Positions 8,601 through 16,857 of a DNA stretch of 45,287 bases are shown here, piece after piece. The DNA comes from Akkermansia sp. (lineage in GTDB: Bacteria > Verrucomicrobiota > Verrucomicrobiia > Verrucomicrobiales > Akkermansiaceae), in the NCBI GenBank assembly GCA_017471985.1, contig JAFURE010000009.1, positions 1 through 45,287 of the forward strand, given 5' to 3'. Position 1 is the stretch's first letter. Each line of letters opens with the position of its first letter. A program made the translations under genes and the position numbers. The notes under the pieces are model-generated. The model was given only the letters and a program-made list of their open reading frames with translations, did not search any database and was not told the origin of the DNA.

Positions 8601-11309
8601 GGTCAGGAAGAGTCTGCCCTCGCGGTATTCCATACAGAAATCGCCGGTACTGAAGGTCAGCGTCTGCTCTGGCAGCACCACATACTCCTGCCGGTCATTA
8701 CAAATACTGCCACTGACCGTCACGCGCCCCTCGCTCAGCCACTCGGGCAGCATCGGCAATTCCAGCACGGCGGCACCTGTGGCATCTGTCACCAGGCGGT
8801 GCTTCGTTTCCCCCGCTTTCAACTCAAGGGGAGCCGCCGCCAGCGGCACCCCGCTGTAGTCATCTGCCTGAACCCGCAGCACAATCTTGTCGGGCGCGAC
8901 TTTTGCAGCCTCAGCCGTCAGTGTGGCCGCAAAAGCATCCCGACGGAACACCTCGCAATTCACCGTAAAGGAATGAGTAAACTCGCCTACAGTCACCAGC
9001 CCATCATAATCCCCCGTCACATTATCCTCTCCCTCGGGCAAGGTAATGTCTGCGGCAAAGGCACCAAAGCGACCGAGTGGCAGAGTCTGTCTGCTCAGCA
9101 CCTCGCCATTCGGGCGGCACAGCTTCAGTTCTGCCGACTTCACACCGGGTAGCGCCGGTAGGGAGCCGGTTGTTCGGCGCAGCAGGGCTCGTATGTGCAC
9201 GGTATCACCCGGCCTGTAGAGCGGTCTGTCGGTAAAGAGAAAGCATTTCAGTCCCTGTTTACTTTCCCGGTCAGGCTCCTCATATCGGGAATAGTCAGCA
9301 GGAGTGCTTGCGAAAGCGACATCATCACCATGCGAAACCGTAATCGTATCGCCGTTGACATCACGCCGCAGAAATCCCTGCGGCATAGACTTCTTCCACT
9401 CCACCCATCGGGATTGCCCGGAATTATAGGTATCATGGGTCAGAACGGCACCATTCACGCCCGAACCGTCAGAATAACGGGTCACCAGCACGCCATCCGA
9501 CGAGGCCGCGACATTGAGATTCGTGACCAGCACAGGGATATCAATCTCATAATCGAGAGCATCCGCACGTGCACCATTAAGCCCCAGCGCACACTTAACG
9601 TGCTGATTGGCCTGAGTTTTGAGAGTCAGCACATAAACACCCGCAGTCAGACGTTCGCCGGCCAGATTATCCAGGTCCAGCACCATTTCCGCACTTTTAT
9701 AGAGTGCACACTGAGCCAGTTCGTAGCGGCGTGTGGGATATGCATGAGCGGACGGCATCCATTGATTTCGCAGCTTCAGGGCACGCTTTGCCTCCTTTTC
9801 CGCCCTATCTTCATCGCGCGAGGCCCCATCTTTCACGTAGCTCTGAATGAGGTCTTTGCTGTAGCGCTGACGCGCCAGACGATAGTAGTAACGATTATCC
9901 TGCAACTCGCGGGAGTCATAAGGAGCTTGCGTAAACACCTTTTCACGGAATTCATCCGGCACACGGCGCAGGGTCACATCCACCATACTGAGATTGGAGC
10001 AAGGCAAACGCAGCTTATGGGTGCCCTTGAGCGGTACTATGACGTCAGATTGAGTCAGCAGTTGGGGCCAGCAGGGATTGAGTGCTATACGGTGCACATG
10101 GTTTTTCGCCAGAGTTGCCCCGTTGACCATAGTCGTCCCCTTGGGAATCGATATATCCACCACGGAGGGCAAGACGCCTTTCACTTTCATGCGCAAACCG
10201 GATGCCATACCGCCGGCGACCATGGCCGGCAGCTTATCGCGCTCGGATTGGGAATAGTACAAGTGAGGATTATAGCGCACCGGCTCGCAGGGAACTATAC
10301 CCTCGTAACGGAATTGAAGCCACTGACCATCCGGCAGCGTCAGCTTGCGGTCATATCCATCGGGCGATGTGGTCACACTGCCCTTACCATCCACGCTGAA
10401 ACCCAGTTGCGAGTAAATGCGGGGAATATCGCCCGCGGGGATGGGCGACTCAAACATCAGCACTAATTCAGGCTCACCCTTTCCCTTATCGTCCGGCCTC
10501 ACATGCAAGCCGGTAAGCAGACTGTTGCACACCTCAAACTGTACAGCCTTGCCGCAATTAATACCCGATGTCTGCGAACCGTTATAAAGCAAAGCCCACT
10601 CCTCGCCATCGGGCAAAGGTTCAACAGGTTGTACCAGCACATGCCCCGGCAGCGCATCATTGGCCTTCAATCGGCTCCAGACCTGTTGACCGGCAGCGCC
10701 CAAGCGCTTTAAGCCCTCATTCGTTATGCCATCACACACGCGCGCCGGGCTCACATGGGCAGCGACCCGGCGACCATAATACTCCTTACCGGTCCAGAAG
10801 GAGCGCTTCACCCGACGGAATTCATAGTTAACTGCGGTATTGGAAGAAAAGCTCTGCGATTCGCGGGTATGATGATGGGCGGTTGTTAACAATACTGCAG
10901 CCCCCTGAGCTGTCTTGACCTGCTTACCGACCAGAGAATCCGGCGCACAACGAAAACGATATTCACGGGGTTCAATAGCAGCCCCACCCAGATAGCAGCA
11001 GCCCTCGGGGAACACGAGCTTATAGACTGTATTGCACGAAGTTCCGGGCACAAAGGTCAGCTCCAGGCAATCCTGATCCTTCCACCGCGCAACCGGGGTG
11101 TGCTCCTTGTCTCCCTCTATACGGAACTCCGGAACCCCCATTCCGGCTTGCAATGAATCAGGTTCAGCCTCGACAACGCTTGCACTTACAATAGGTTCGG
11201 GGAATGTTTCCCTGTAGAGCTCATTCGTATATTGTGAGGGTATATCAGCACAGACGATTGTCCCTATAAAGGCGTTAGTACAAGCGGCAGCTGCAAAAAA
11301 CTTTTTCAT
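5685..11309 (-). CDS. Bacterial alpha-2-macroglobulin family protein with thioester
   Basis: This very large secreted protein (1874 residues from ATG 11309) has a Sec signal peptide with a likely cleavage after VCA and no lipobox. It is therefore probably free in the periplasm, unlike E. coli YfhM. The MG2/MG3-type motif YRPGDTV is near residue 700. The central A2M region (TTYRVYAVAADDSG, VMITPGMPLFMSTGDKL) is near 1290-1330. The thioester motif GCTEQ (Cys1468-Gln1471, bases 6908-6897) is intact and followed by an alpha/alpha-toroid-like TED domain. Such proteins trap attacking proteases through the thioester. The usual partner pbpC is not adjacent; a tail-anchored ankyrin gene lies 61 bases upstream instead. 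An upstream extension to 11381 would overlap that gene and place extra residues before the signal, so it was not used. Confidence 0.93.
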   Translation of the reverse strand: MKKFFAAAACTNAFIGTIVCADIPSQYTNELYRETFPEPIVSASVVEAEPDSLQAGMGVPEFRIEGDKEHTPVARWKDQDCLELTFVPGTSCNTVYKLVFPEGCCYLGGAAIEPREYRFRCAPDSLVGKQVKTAQGAAVLLTTAHHHTRESQSFSSNTAVNYEFRRVKRSFWTGKEYYGRRVAAHVSPARVCDGITNEGLKRLGAAGQQVWSRLKANDALPGHVLVQPVEPLPDGEEWALLYNGSQTSGINCGKAVQFEVCNSLLTGLHVRPDDKGKGEPELVLMFESPIPAGDIPRIYSQLGFSVDGKGSVTTSPDGYDRKLTLPDGQWLQFRYEGIVPCEPVRYNPHLYYSQSERDKLPAMVAGGMASGLRMKVKGVLPSVVDISIPKGTTMVNGATLAKNHVHRIALNPCWPQLLTQSDVIVPLKGTHKLRLPCSNLSMVDVTLRRVPDEFREKVFTQAPYDSRELQDNRYYYRLARQRYSKDLIQSYVKDGASRDEDRAEKEAKRALKLRNQWMPSAHAYPTRRYELAQCALYKSAEMVLDLDNLAGERLTAGVYVLTLKTQANQHVKCALGLNGARADALDYEIDIPVLVTNLNVAASSDGVLVTRYSDGSGVNGAVLTHDTYNSGQSRWVEWKKSMPQGFLRRDVNGDTITVSHGDDVAFASTPADYSRYEEPDRESKQGLKCFLFTDRPLYRPGDTVHIRALLRRTTGSLPALPGVKSAELKLCRPNGEVLSRQTLPLGRFGAFAADITLPEGEDNVTGDYDGLVTVGEFTHSFTVNCEVFRRDAFAATLTAEAAKVAPDKIVLRVQADDYSGVPLAAAPLELKAGETKHRLVTDATGAAVLELPMLPEWLSEGRVTVSGSICNDRQEYVVLPEQTLTFSTGDFCMEYREGRLFLTDAVTGAPLAREQKISLRVVQESRRPQSPRALFSLMQKHEETKHSCELTVPANCRDGLPLADMAADYYVFSGTDTEGRTVEYRCEVDYSERKAEELTLQTEVQGARLLMNVNSPVRGMAHIFIGCGQNLRHIQQPVTAGEMSLPVDLREREEGTVSCSVVICSAGDGRMFRGHAECYVPVQRQHLAVSLAVPTAAQRPGQKVQLSGQVLKEGKPAPAEVTLFAVDAGMLSVAGYQKPDAERFFASREACRFLPEVAASHRKLRESLSCSMLPAVWRGEVWCGCSRWLLQSPEIKNIGFMTAGLRSGSGAIVDSELPPWLLEDEDGACYEAAPAPCPVVPVKSKAEAVPRLRRNFAPVAVWQAALRTDAEGRFVTEAVLPDTLTTYRVYAVAADDSGSRFGSAQAEFKVNLPVMITPGMPLFMSTGDKLRLPLSITNASGKAGSWSVSMQGCDTPQQIDLPVGGSGTLFFDVAPIHEGDCELQWQAVGETGTDAVQGTCKVRFPAPVLRESHHLELRPGQSPLRVASLFAPEVAQSTRAELQVQVSSSPLLHLQGCMDFLLTYPYGCTEQRSSALMPWLLYDELAPFCPGLAATPREKVRDVVQREIATLLARQCRDGGLSYWPGNKRSCDWASCYAAMALTVAKERGFDVPEDKMKRLLDYVDDVDSATFSARVMATRALGHRRALRRELELLAEMVDKWERPGTYGATVRFMLAQQQSGADVHAAFRTWMKTLAKDYRHATTASSAFELLALHDYLKTHAEQGGTVKVKTQEATLQTGRRAEELPLPAFRTPAELSTTLTAEGGTVFALVQAKAQPEQREFPGVTEKGLQVTRQYEVMGADGNWSPAPEVLKVGDVVRVTLTCAKVADELEYLVLEDYLPACMEAINPAVPSQAAGLAPCPWSSAFDHREYLADRVRGFCTRWYGRELLNMTYYARVKRAGSATAPPAHAQMMYEPQVYGLSPNCTIHVAE

Positions 11310-11370
11310 GGCCATTGAACGGCTACATACTACCATATACAACCGCCCGATGCGAGCAAAAATTCGACTA

Positions 11371-12486
11371 TCAGCTGACAAAGTACCAGATAATAGCGGC
11401 GAGCACTATCACCATGCCACCGACGAACAGAAGTCCGCGTTGCAGCAAACGACGACCGGCGGCTTCATACTCTGCGGCCAACGTGGGGTGAGCAGCTGTC
11501 AGCAGAGGCAGAACATCGATACGCCCCTTGCGCATGGCATAGGTGAGAGCCGTTCGGCCGCGCGCATCTGTCACGATAGGATTAGCCCCATTATCAAGCA
11601 AAAGCTGAACAATCTCCGCATGTCCCAGAGCCGCAGCATGATGGAGAACGGAGAAGGCATTTTCATCTGCCTCGCAGGGATTCGCCCCCGAAGCCAGCAG
11701 AGTCCTGACAACCTCGGTGTGTCCCTGAGCAACAGCCATCTGCAATGCACAGAATCTGGCGGCGTTGCGAACGTGAACATCCGCACCAGCATTCAGAATA
11801 TATTGAACAGCAGCTCCATGGCCCCCCATAGCGGCCAAGTGCAGCACATGCTGACCATCCTTCATGAGAGCATGCAAGGGAGTACCACATTTCTGCAGAA
11901 GCCGCAGGGCCTGCACATGCCCGAACTGAGCAGCGAGATGCAGCGGCAGTTTACCGGCTTCATTTGTTGCCAAGGGCTCAGCCCCGGCAGCCAGCAGTTC
12001 CTGCATAGCCTGCACATGCCCGGCCGCGGCAGCAACATGAAGCGGGGTCAATCCATCCTTACCGATGGCATTGACCTCAGCCCCGGCGGCAAGCAACTCA
12101 CAGAGCAAGGGTATGCAACCACTGCGAGCCGCGGCGTGCAGGGCTGAGTTGCCCCCTGCACTCTTCATGTTCACATCGGCTCCGGCCACCAGCAGCAGGT
12201 GAGCACCCTCGGCAAATCCCTGAGCCGCAGCCAGCTGCAGGGGCGTGACAGCATCCCCGGTCACGGCATTGACATGAGCACCCGCTGCCAACAGCTGACG
12301 CAGGAGCGCCACGTGCCGACCATTTGCGGCGGCATGCAGCGCAGTCGGCCCCTGCGGGCGCTGCTGCTCATCGAGTAGCTGAGCATTCACATCCATTCCC
12401 CCATCGAGAAGAGACTTCACGATGTCACAGCGCCCGGCAATGGCAGCATTGACAAAGGCGATAATGTAGTCGGGGTCATCTTTCAT
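11371..12486 (-). CDS. Tail-anchored ankyrin repeat protein
   Basis: The 371-residue protein consists of about ten ankyrin repeats of roughly 33 residues (recognisable LHAAA..GH....LL..GA pattern) from residue 1 to about 335. A single C-terminal membrane helix follows (GLLFVGGMVIVLAAIIWYFVS) with nothing after it and no N-terminal signal. This predicts a cytoplasmic binding surface attached to the inner membrane by its tail. The start overlaps the dGTPase stop by four bases (ATGA), so the two are translationally coupled. Ankyrin repeats mediate protein-protein contacts; the partner is unknown. Downstream is the macroglobulin gene in the same direction. Confidence 0.9.
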   Translation of the reverse strand: MKDDPDYIIAFVNAAIAGRCDIVKSLLDGGMDVNAQLLDEQQRPQGPTALHAAANGRHVALLRQLLAAGAHVNAVTGDAVTPLQLAAAQGFAEGAHLLLVAGADVNMKSAGGNSALHAAARSGCIPLLCELLAAGAEVNAIGKDGLTPLHVAAAAGHVQAMQELLAAGAEPLATNEAGKLPLHLAAQFGHVQALRLLQKCGTPLHALMKDGQHVLHLAAMGGHGAAVQYILNAGADVHVRNAARFCALQMAVAQGHTEVVRTLLASGANPCEADENAFSVLHHAAALGHAEIVQLLLDNGANPIVTDARGRTALTYAMRKGRIDVLPLLTAAHPTLAAEYEAAGRRLLQRGLLFVGGMVIVLAAIIWYFVS

Positions 12487-13793
12487 GCGAATGCCATGTT
12501 GCCGGTACCGAACAGCGAACCGTATTTCTGAAGGGCGTAGGAATCCGTCATGCCGGAAATATAGTCCACCACATGCAGGAACCGATAGCGGGCATCATTG
12601 CTCTGTGCCGGGTCTGCATGCAGAATTGCTCCGATTTTGCGCCCCAGAGCACTCTGAGGCTCAGTAACCCAGCGCATGAAGAGGTTCATGAGGCTCTTAA
12701 TCACATTGAAGCCGGTGATTTCCACCTTTATCACGCTCTCGTGGCTGTAAATATGCTGCACCGACCAGTTCTGCACCGACTCGTAGGCCGCAGCCATGGC
12801 AGAGCATTTCATCAGACTGGAGCAGAGCTCACCGCGCATCATGAGGGGGTACACCTGTTCGAGCGTGCTGCGCAGGCTGCGAATGCAGGCACCCACAGCA
12901 CTGGCTCGGGCATAACGGACAGCGGCCGTTGCACCGCTGCGCTCTTTCTCGCGCGCTACACTCTCTTTCAGGCGGTCACTGAAATCACCCAGCGCGGCAA
13001 GTTGAGCCACCACATCCTCGTAGCTGATGATTTTGGAGATGTAGGCATCCTCCATATCTGCAATGAGATAGCTGATATCGTCCGCGGCCTCCATCAGGAA
13101 TGCCAGAGGATGGCGCGCCCACACATTCTCGCCCAATGCAGGCAGGCCGCACAGCAAAGCCACGTTGCAGAAGTTAGGCAACTCCTCGACAGCAATACCG
13201 AATTTCTTGTAGCGGGCGGCAGCCCCCTGCTTTTGCAGTCCGGCGGCACAGGGGTACTTGGTAAAGGCCCCGAGCGTGGCAGCTGTCAAATCAAGCCCCA
13301 AGCCGCGAATGGGGTCACAGGTACGCGTAAGCAGGCGAAGCCCCTGGGCATTGCCCTCAAAACGGAAATCGGCAAACTCCGCCGGGCAAAGCCCCGCGGC
13401 AGCAGCTTGTGCCACAGCTTCATCAATAGCAGTCTCGCCGGAGTGACCGAAAGGAGGATTGCCCAAATCGTGAGCCAGACAGGCAGTAGCCACCACATCC
13501 CCCATGGCCGTATAGAGTAAGGGCATCGCTTCGCGCCCCTCGTGTTCAGTGGCAACATCTGCCAGTTCCTGAGCGAGCGCGCGGCCTACATTGGCGACCT
13601 CCAGACTGTGGGTCAGGCGCGTGCGAACATAGTCATTGCGCCCCAGCGGGAACACCTGCGTTTTGTCCTGCAAACGCCGGAACGCACTCGAATAGAGTAC
13701 GCGACCGTAATCGCTGTTGAAGGCAGAACGCCCGGCATCCCGACGGCCGGTTCCGCTCAGACGTTCGCAGGTGAGTAACTGTTCCCATTGCAT
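12483..13793 (-). CDS. dgt: Deoxyguanosinetriphosphate triphosphohydrolase (dGTPase, HD family)
   Basis: The 436-residue protein has the Dgt signature YSSAFRRLQDKTQVFPL, followed by RTRLTHSLEVANVGRALA and CLAHDLGNPPFGHSGE. These supply the HD-domain metal ligands (His...His-Asp). The enzyme removes triphosphate from dGTP and adjusts dNTP pools. Some relatives limit phage replication, but nothing here shows that role. A TTG at 13829 would give 12 more residues but lies inside the -35 box. The ATG at 13793, 7 bases after the -10, is preferred. It is the first gene of the unit with the ankyrin and macroglobulin genes. Confidence 0.92.
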   Translation of the reverse strand: MQWEQLLTCERLSGTGRRDAGRSAFNSDYGRVLYSSAFRRLQDKTQVFPLGRNDYVRTRLTHSLEVANVGRALAQELADVATEHEGREAMPLLYTAMGDVVATACLAHDLGNPPFGHSGETAIDEAVAQAAAAGLCPAEFADFRFEGNAQGLRLLTRTCDPIRGLGLDLTAATLGAFTKYPCAAGLQKQGAAARYKKFGIAVEELPNFCNVALLCGLPALGENVWARHPLAFLMEAADDISYLIADMEDAYISKIISYEDVVAQLAALGDFSDRLKESVAREKERSGATAAVRYARASAVGACIRSLRSTLEQVYPLMMRGELCSSLMKCSAMAAAYESVQNWSVQHIYSHESVIKVEITGFNVIKSLMNLFMRWVTEPQSALGRKIGAILHADPAQSNDARYRFLHVVDYISGMTDSYALQKYGSLFGTGNMAFA

Positions 13794-13800
13794 GCGGCGT

Positions 13801-13829
13801 ATTGTAGGCAAGCCCCGCTCGCTTGTCAA
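13801..13829 (-). promoter_or_regulatory. Near-consensus promoter of dgt
   Basis: On the minus strand TTGACA (13829-13824), a 17-base spacer and TACAAT (13806-13801) are seen. The -10 box ends 7 bases before the ATG at 13793, implying a leaderless mRNA. This is the best promoter match in front of a protein gene here. Confidence 0.7.
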
Positions 13830-13854
13830 TATAAAGAGATGTCAGTTCCTGCTA

Positions 13855-14916
13855 TCAATAGTCCTGCACAGGAGAGCCCGGCATTTGAGCAGAAAGCGCC
13901 GGCACCTTGGAGTTGAACTCCCGCACATCTGCCAGATATTCGCGCCACTGAATAAAGGGCATGGGAGGACGGGTATGAAGCCCCATACGGAATCGCTCCA
14001 CTCGGGCTTCGACCGCCTGCAGAACCGCTTGTGGCAGGCGAGATATTGCCTCAGCCGCGGCTTCGATGTGTTCACAGGCGTCGTGGCAGATAAGCGGTAA
14101 ATCGCAGCCGGCGAGCAGAGCCAGAGACGCCGACTCTGCCGGGCTGTACCGCTTGGCTATGGCCCCCATACAGAGGTCATCGGTGAACACTACCCCCTCA
14201 TACCCCAGTTGGTCACGCAGAAAGCCCTGCACCAGAGCGGGTGACAGCGACGTGGGCAGCCCCGAATCAATCTCGGGAATCAGCAGGTGCGCTATCATCA
14301 TGGACGGCAGTTCCGGCATAAGCGCATGGAAAGGAATCGCGGCATCCTGAAGGAACGAATCGCGCGTACCATGCAGAACCGGCAAATCAAAATGGGGGTC
14401 GCACTCAGCTGCCCCCATACCGGGGAAATGCTTGCCGCAAGTGGCGATTCCGGCGCGAACATGCGCCCTGTTCCATACCCCGGCGTGGGTGGTGACAGCC
14501 TGAGAATCGTACCCCCAGCAACGGCTGGGCAAGGCATTGGCATGGGCGGAACCGATATCCAGAACCGGGGCAAAGTTGGTATTGACACCCAGTGTATAAA
14601 GACACTGAGCATTGTACCAGGCGGCCTGAGTAATGAGATGACTGCTACCGGTGGCGGCCAGCTCAGCAGCGGAGGGCAATTTTACAAAAATATCGGCCGT
14701 GCGCACCACGCGGCCACCCTCCTGATCGATGGCAATCACGGGAGCATCCGGCCCCGTGGTGAGTGCGCGGAGCTCATCGGTGAGCTCACGCGTCAACTCA
14801 TAATCCACAATGTTGCGGGTAAAGAGAATGTAACCGGCGGGCTGCAGGCGCGAGAAAAGCTCTCGCTCGCGCACCGTCAGCACCGGCCCCTCAATACCTG
14901 CAATAATAGGGAGCAT
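13855..14916 (-). CDS. nagZ: Beta-N-acetylhexosaminidase, glycoside hydrolase family 3 (NagZ-like)
   Basis: The 353-residue protein without signal peptide has GH3 features: GYILFTRNI, IDQEGGRVVR, NTNFAPVLDI, CGKHFPGMG, and TDDLCMGAI with the likely nucleophile Asp. NagZ cleaves GlcNAc from anhydroMurNAc during peptidoglycan recycling in the cytoplasm. The loop normally written KHFPGHG...DSH reads KHFPGMG...DPH here: the Asp-His dyad is kept, but the His of GHG and the Ser are replaced. It starts 7 bases after the pyrE stop, so it is in the same operon. The ATG at 14916 was chosen because an earlier start would run into pyrE. Confidence 0.88.
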   Translation of the reverse strand: MLPIIAGIEGPVLTVRERELFSRLQPAGYILFTRNIVDYELTRELTDELRALTTGPDAPVIAIDQEGGRVVRTADIFVKLPSAAELAATGSSHLITQAAWYNAQCLYTLGVNTNFAPVLDIGSAHANALPSRCWGYDSQAVTTHAGVWNRAHVRAGIATCGKHFPGMGAAECDPHFDLPVLHGTRDSFLQDAAIPFHALMPELPSMMIAHLLIPEIDSGLPTSLSPALVQGFLRDQLGYEGVVFTDDLCMGAIAKRYSPAESASLALLAGCDLPLICHDACEHIEAAAEAISRLPQAVLQAVEARVERFRMGLHTRPPMPFIQWREYLADVREFNSKVPALSAQMPGSPVQDY

Positions 14917-14923
14917 TCGGGAT

Positions 14924-15490
14924 TTACTTATTACCGAATATACTGGCACGGGTGAACATGGGGAACACAGGAATGCCGCGGCTTTCAATAGCCTCGCGGC
15001 CGCCCTCCTGACGATCCACCAGCACCAGAGCGGCAACTACCTTGCCTCCCTCAGCCTCAATGGCGTCGATAGCCTTCAGCGTAGAACCGCCGGTGGTGAT
15101 AACGTCATCCACCACAATCACCTGCTGACCGGCAGCAAAGTTACCCTCGATTCGCTTGCCGCGACCGTGGTCCTTAGCCTCCTTACGCACGGTGAACACG
15201 CACAGGGGCTTATCGGAGTTAGCGGAGTACATACCGATAGCCAGAGAAATCGGGTCAGCGCCCATCGTCATACCACCGATGGAGCAAGCCTCGGGGAACT
15301 GGGGCAGAATCTCCTCCTGCACCATCTGCCAGCCCACCTCGCCGATGAGATTGGCACCGCGGGCATCAAGAGCGGTGATGCGGCAGTCGCAGTATAAATC
15401 ACTCTCCTTACCGGAGGCGAGAATGAAATGACCTGTCTTGATGGACTTTGCCAGCAAGATCTGCAGAAGTTCGGATTTGGCGTTACTCAT
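14924..15490 (-). CDS. pyrE: Orotate phosphoribosyltransferase
   Basis: The 188-residue type I phosphoribosyltransferase has the PRPP-binding motif VIVVDDVITTGGS. The motif FTVRKEAKDHGRGKRIEG supplies the catalytic-loop Lys/Arg residues. It converts orotate and PRPP to OMP in pyrimidine synthesis. The ATG at 15490 is preferred: the upstream TTG at 15529 is part of the -35 box. It is first in a two-gene unit with nagZ. Confidence 0.93.
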   Translation of the reverse strand: MSNAKSELLQILLAKSIKTGHFILASGKESDLYCDCRITALDARGANLIGEVGWQMVQEEILPQFPEACSIGGMTMGADPISLAIGMYSANSDKPLCVFTVRKEAKDHGRGKRIEGNFAAGQQVIVVDDVITTGGSTLKAIDAIEAEGGKVVAALVLVDRQEGGREAIESRGIPVFPMFTRASIFGNK

Positions 15491-15500
15491 GACGCCCGTT

Positions 15501-15529
15501 ATTTTACGCTTCTTCCGCCCAAAAAGCAA
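15501..15529 (-). promoter_or_regulatory. Promoter of pyrE-nagZ
   Basis: On the minus strand TTGCTT (15529-15524), a 17-base spacer and TAAAAT (15506-15501) are seen. The -10 box ends 10 bases before the ATG at 15490, giving a leader of only a few bases. Confidence 0.5.
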
Positions 15530-15535
15530 GCAGAA

Positions 15536-16819
15536 TCATTGGTGTTCTTTCTGCAGGTCTTTGAGCATCTCCTGCGCGTCTTCATTCCCCTGTGCCGCAG
15601 CTTTCTCGACCCACTTGCGAGCGAGTTCGGGATTCTGCGCCACACCGTCGCCATTGAGGTAAGCGAAAGCGACAAAGAGCTGAGCGACACTGTTCCCCTG
15701 TTCAGCTGCAGCCAAAGCCCAGCGAAAAGCGGCGCAGGCATCAGCAGCAACGCCCTCCCCCTTGGCATAGCAAAGAGCCAGCGCCAGCTGAGCATCGTTC
15801 ATTCCCTGCTCGGACAAAATCTTCAACAGCATGACAGCCGTTGCCTTATTCTCCTCCACGCCATACCCCAGCAGATACGACATGGCAACGCGTAATTGTG
15901 CACCTTCATGGCCACGCTCGGCAGCGGCTTTATACCACCGGAACGCCTCGGTAGGCGAGGCCTCAACCCCGTGTCCTTTCTCGTAATACTCCCCGAGGTA
16001 GCTCATGGCCGATACCAGCCCCTTATCGGCGGCAGATTGCGCCAACCGAAACGCCTCGCCGTCATCCTTCTCCACTCCCATGCCCCGGTAGTAACAAACA
16101 GAAAGGTTTGCTTCCGCCTCGGCCAGCCCCTGAGCAGCAGCCTGTTTCAGCAGGCGAACGCCCTCGGTATAGGATTGCTGCACATGATTTCCCTCAATGT
16201 ACAAGGTTCCCAGTTCATACTGAGCCTTATCCATCCCCCCGGCGGCTGCCAGTTTCAGCCAGCCCACCGCCTGTTTGTCGGATTGAGGCACGCCCCTGCC
16301 ATGCAGGCACAGGATATACATGCGGAACTGAGCTTGCGGTAATTTCTGCAATGCTGCTTTGCGGTACCATTTCGCCGCCTCTGACAGAGAGACTTCGATG
16401 CCATACTTCCCGCCTTCGTAGGCGATGGCGAGGTTGAACTGAGCTATAGCGAAACCGGCTTGAGCGGATTGGCGCAAAAGCCTTACTGCCTCGGGTATTG
16501 ATTGCTCCACACCCCAACCATGCTCGTAGCATTCTGAAAGGGTAAACATTGCCTCGGACAGGCCTTTTTCTGCAGCACGGCGATACAGCTCCACCGCCTT
16601 GGGCCATGATTGTACCACCCCGTGTCCCTCTGCGTAAAGACGCCCAAGCATGAACATACCGCCGGGGTCTTCCTGTTGGGCGGCAGTGCGTATGAGAAAC
16701 ATCTGCTCCTCTGTCGGTTTTTGCGAAATATCAACCGAGTGGCGCACCACCGTTTCCGACGGAGAGGCGAACGCAGCCACGGAGCTCAGGAAAAGAGTCA
16801 GAAGGGTATTGCATTTCAT
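15536..16819 (-). CDS. Secreted Sel1-repeat protein
   Basis: This 427-residue protein has a Sec signal peptide (MKCNTLLTLFLSSVAAFA, cleavage after AFA). About ten Sel1-like repeats of 36 residues follow (pattern A...L...Y..G.GV.....A...Y..AA..G). Sel1 repeats form TPR-like solenoids that bind other proteins. Export suggests a periplasmic scaffold or adaptor; no partner is evident. The ATG at 16819 sits 9 bases after a TATATT -10 box that overlaps the end of the upstream pseudouridine synthase region. Confidence 0.9.
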   Translation of the reverse strand: MKCNTLLTLFLSSVAAFASPSETVVRHSVDISQKPTEEQMFLIRTAAQQEDPGGMFMLGRLYAEGHGVVQSWPKAVELYRRAAEKGLSEAMFTLSECYEHGWGVEQSIPEAVRLLRQSAQAGFAIAQFNLAIAYEGGKYGIEVSLSEAAKWYRKAALQKLPQAQFRMYILCLHGRGVPQSDKQAVGWLKLAAAGGMDKAQYELGTLYIEGNHVQQSYTEGVRLLKQAAAQGLAEAEANLSVCYYRGMGVEKDDGEAFRLAQSAADKGLVSAMSYLGEYYEKGHGVEASPTEAFRWYKAAAERGHEGAQLRVAMSYLLGYGVEENKATAVMLLKILSEQGMNDAQLALALCYAKGEGVAADACAAFRWALAAAEQGNSVAQLFVAFAYLNGDGVAQNPELARKWVEKAAAQGNEDAQEMLKDLQKEHQ

Positions 16820-16828
16820 AGCAGGCGC

Positions 16829-16857
16829 AATATAACAGATACCGACTTCACGGTCAA
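16829..16857 (-). promoter_or_regulatory. Promoter of the Sel1-repeat gene
   Basis: On the minus strand TTGACC (16857-16852), a 17-base spacer and TATATT (16834-16829) are seen, with 9 bases to the ATG at 16819. The -35 overlaps the last codons of the preceding gene. Confidence 0.6.

Noticed and set aside
7995..10466. Two long open frames opposite the macroglobulin gene
   Set aside because: Antisense shadows of the GC-rich coding strand; no recognisable domains, signals or promoters.
12483..13793. dGTPase as an anti-phage defence gene
   Set aside because: Sequence motifs fit the ordinary enzyme and no other defence gene is adjacent.
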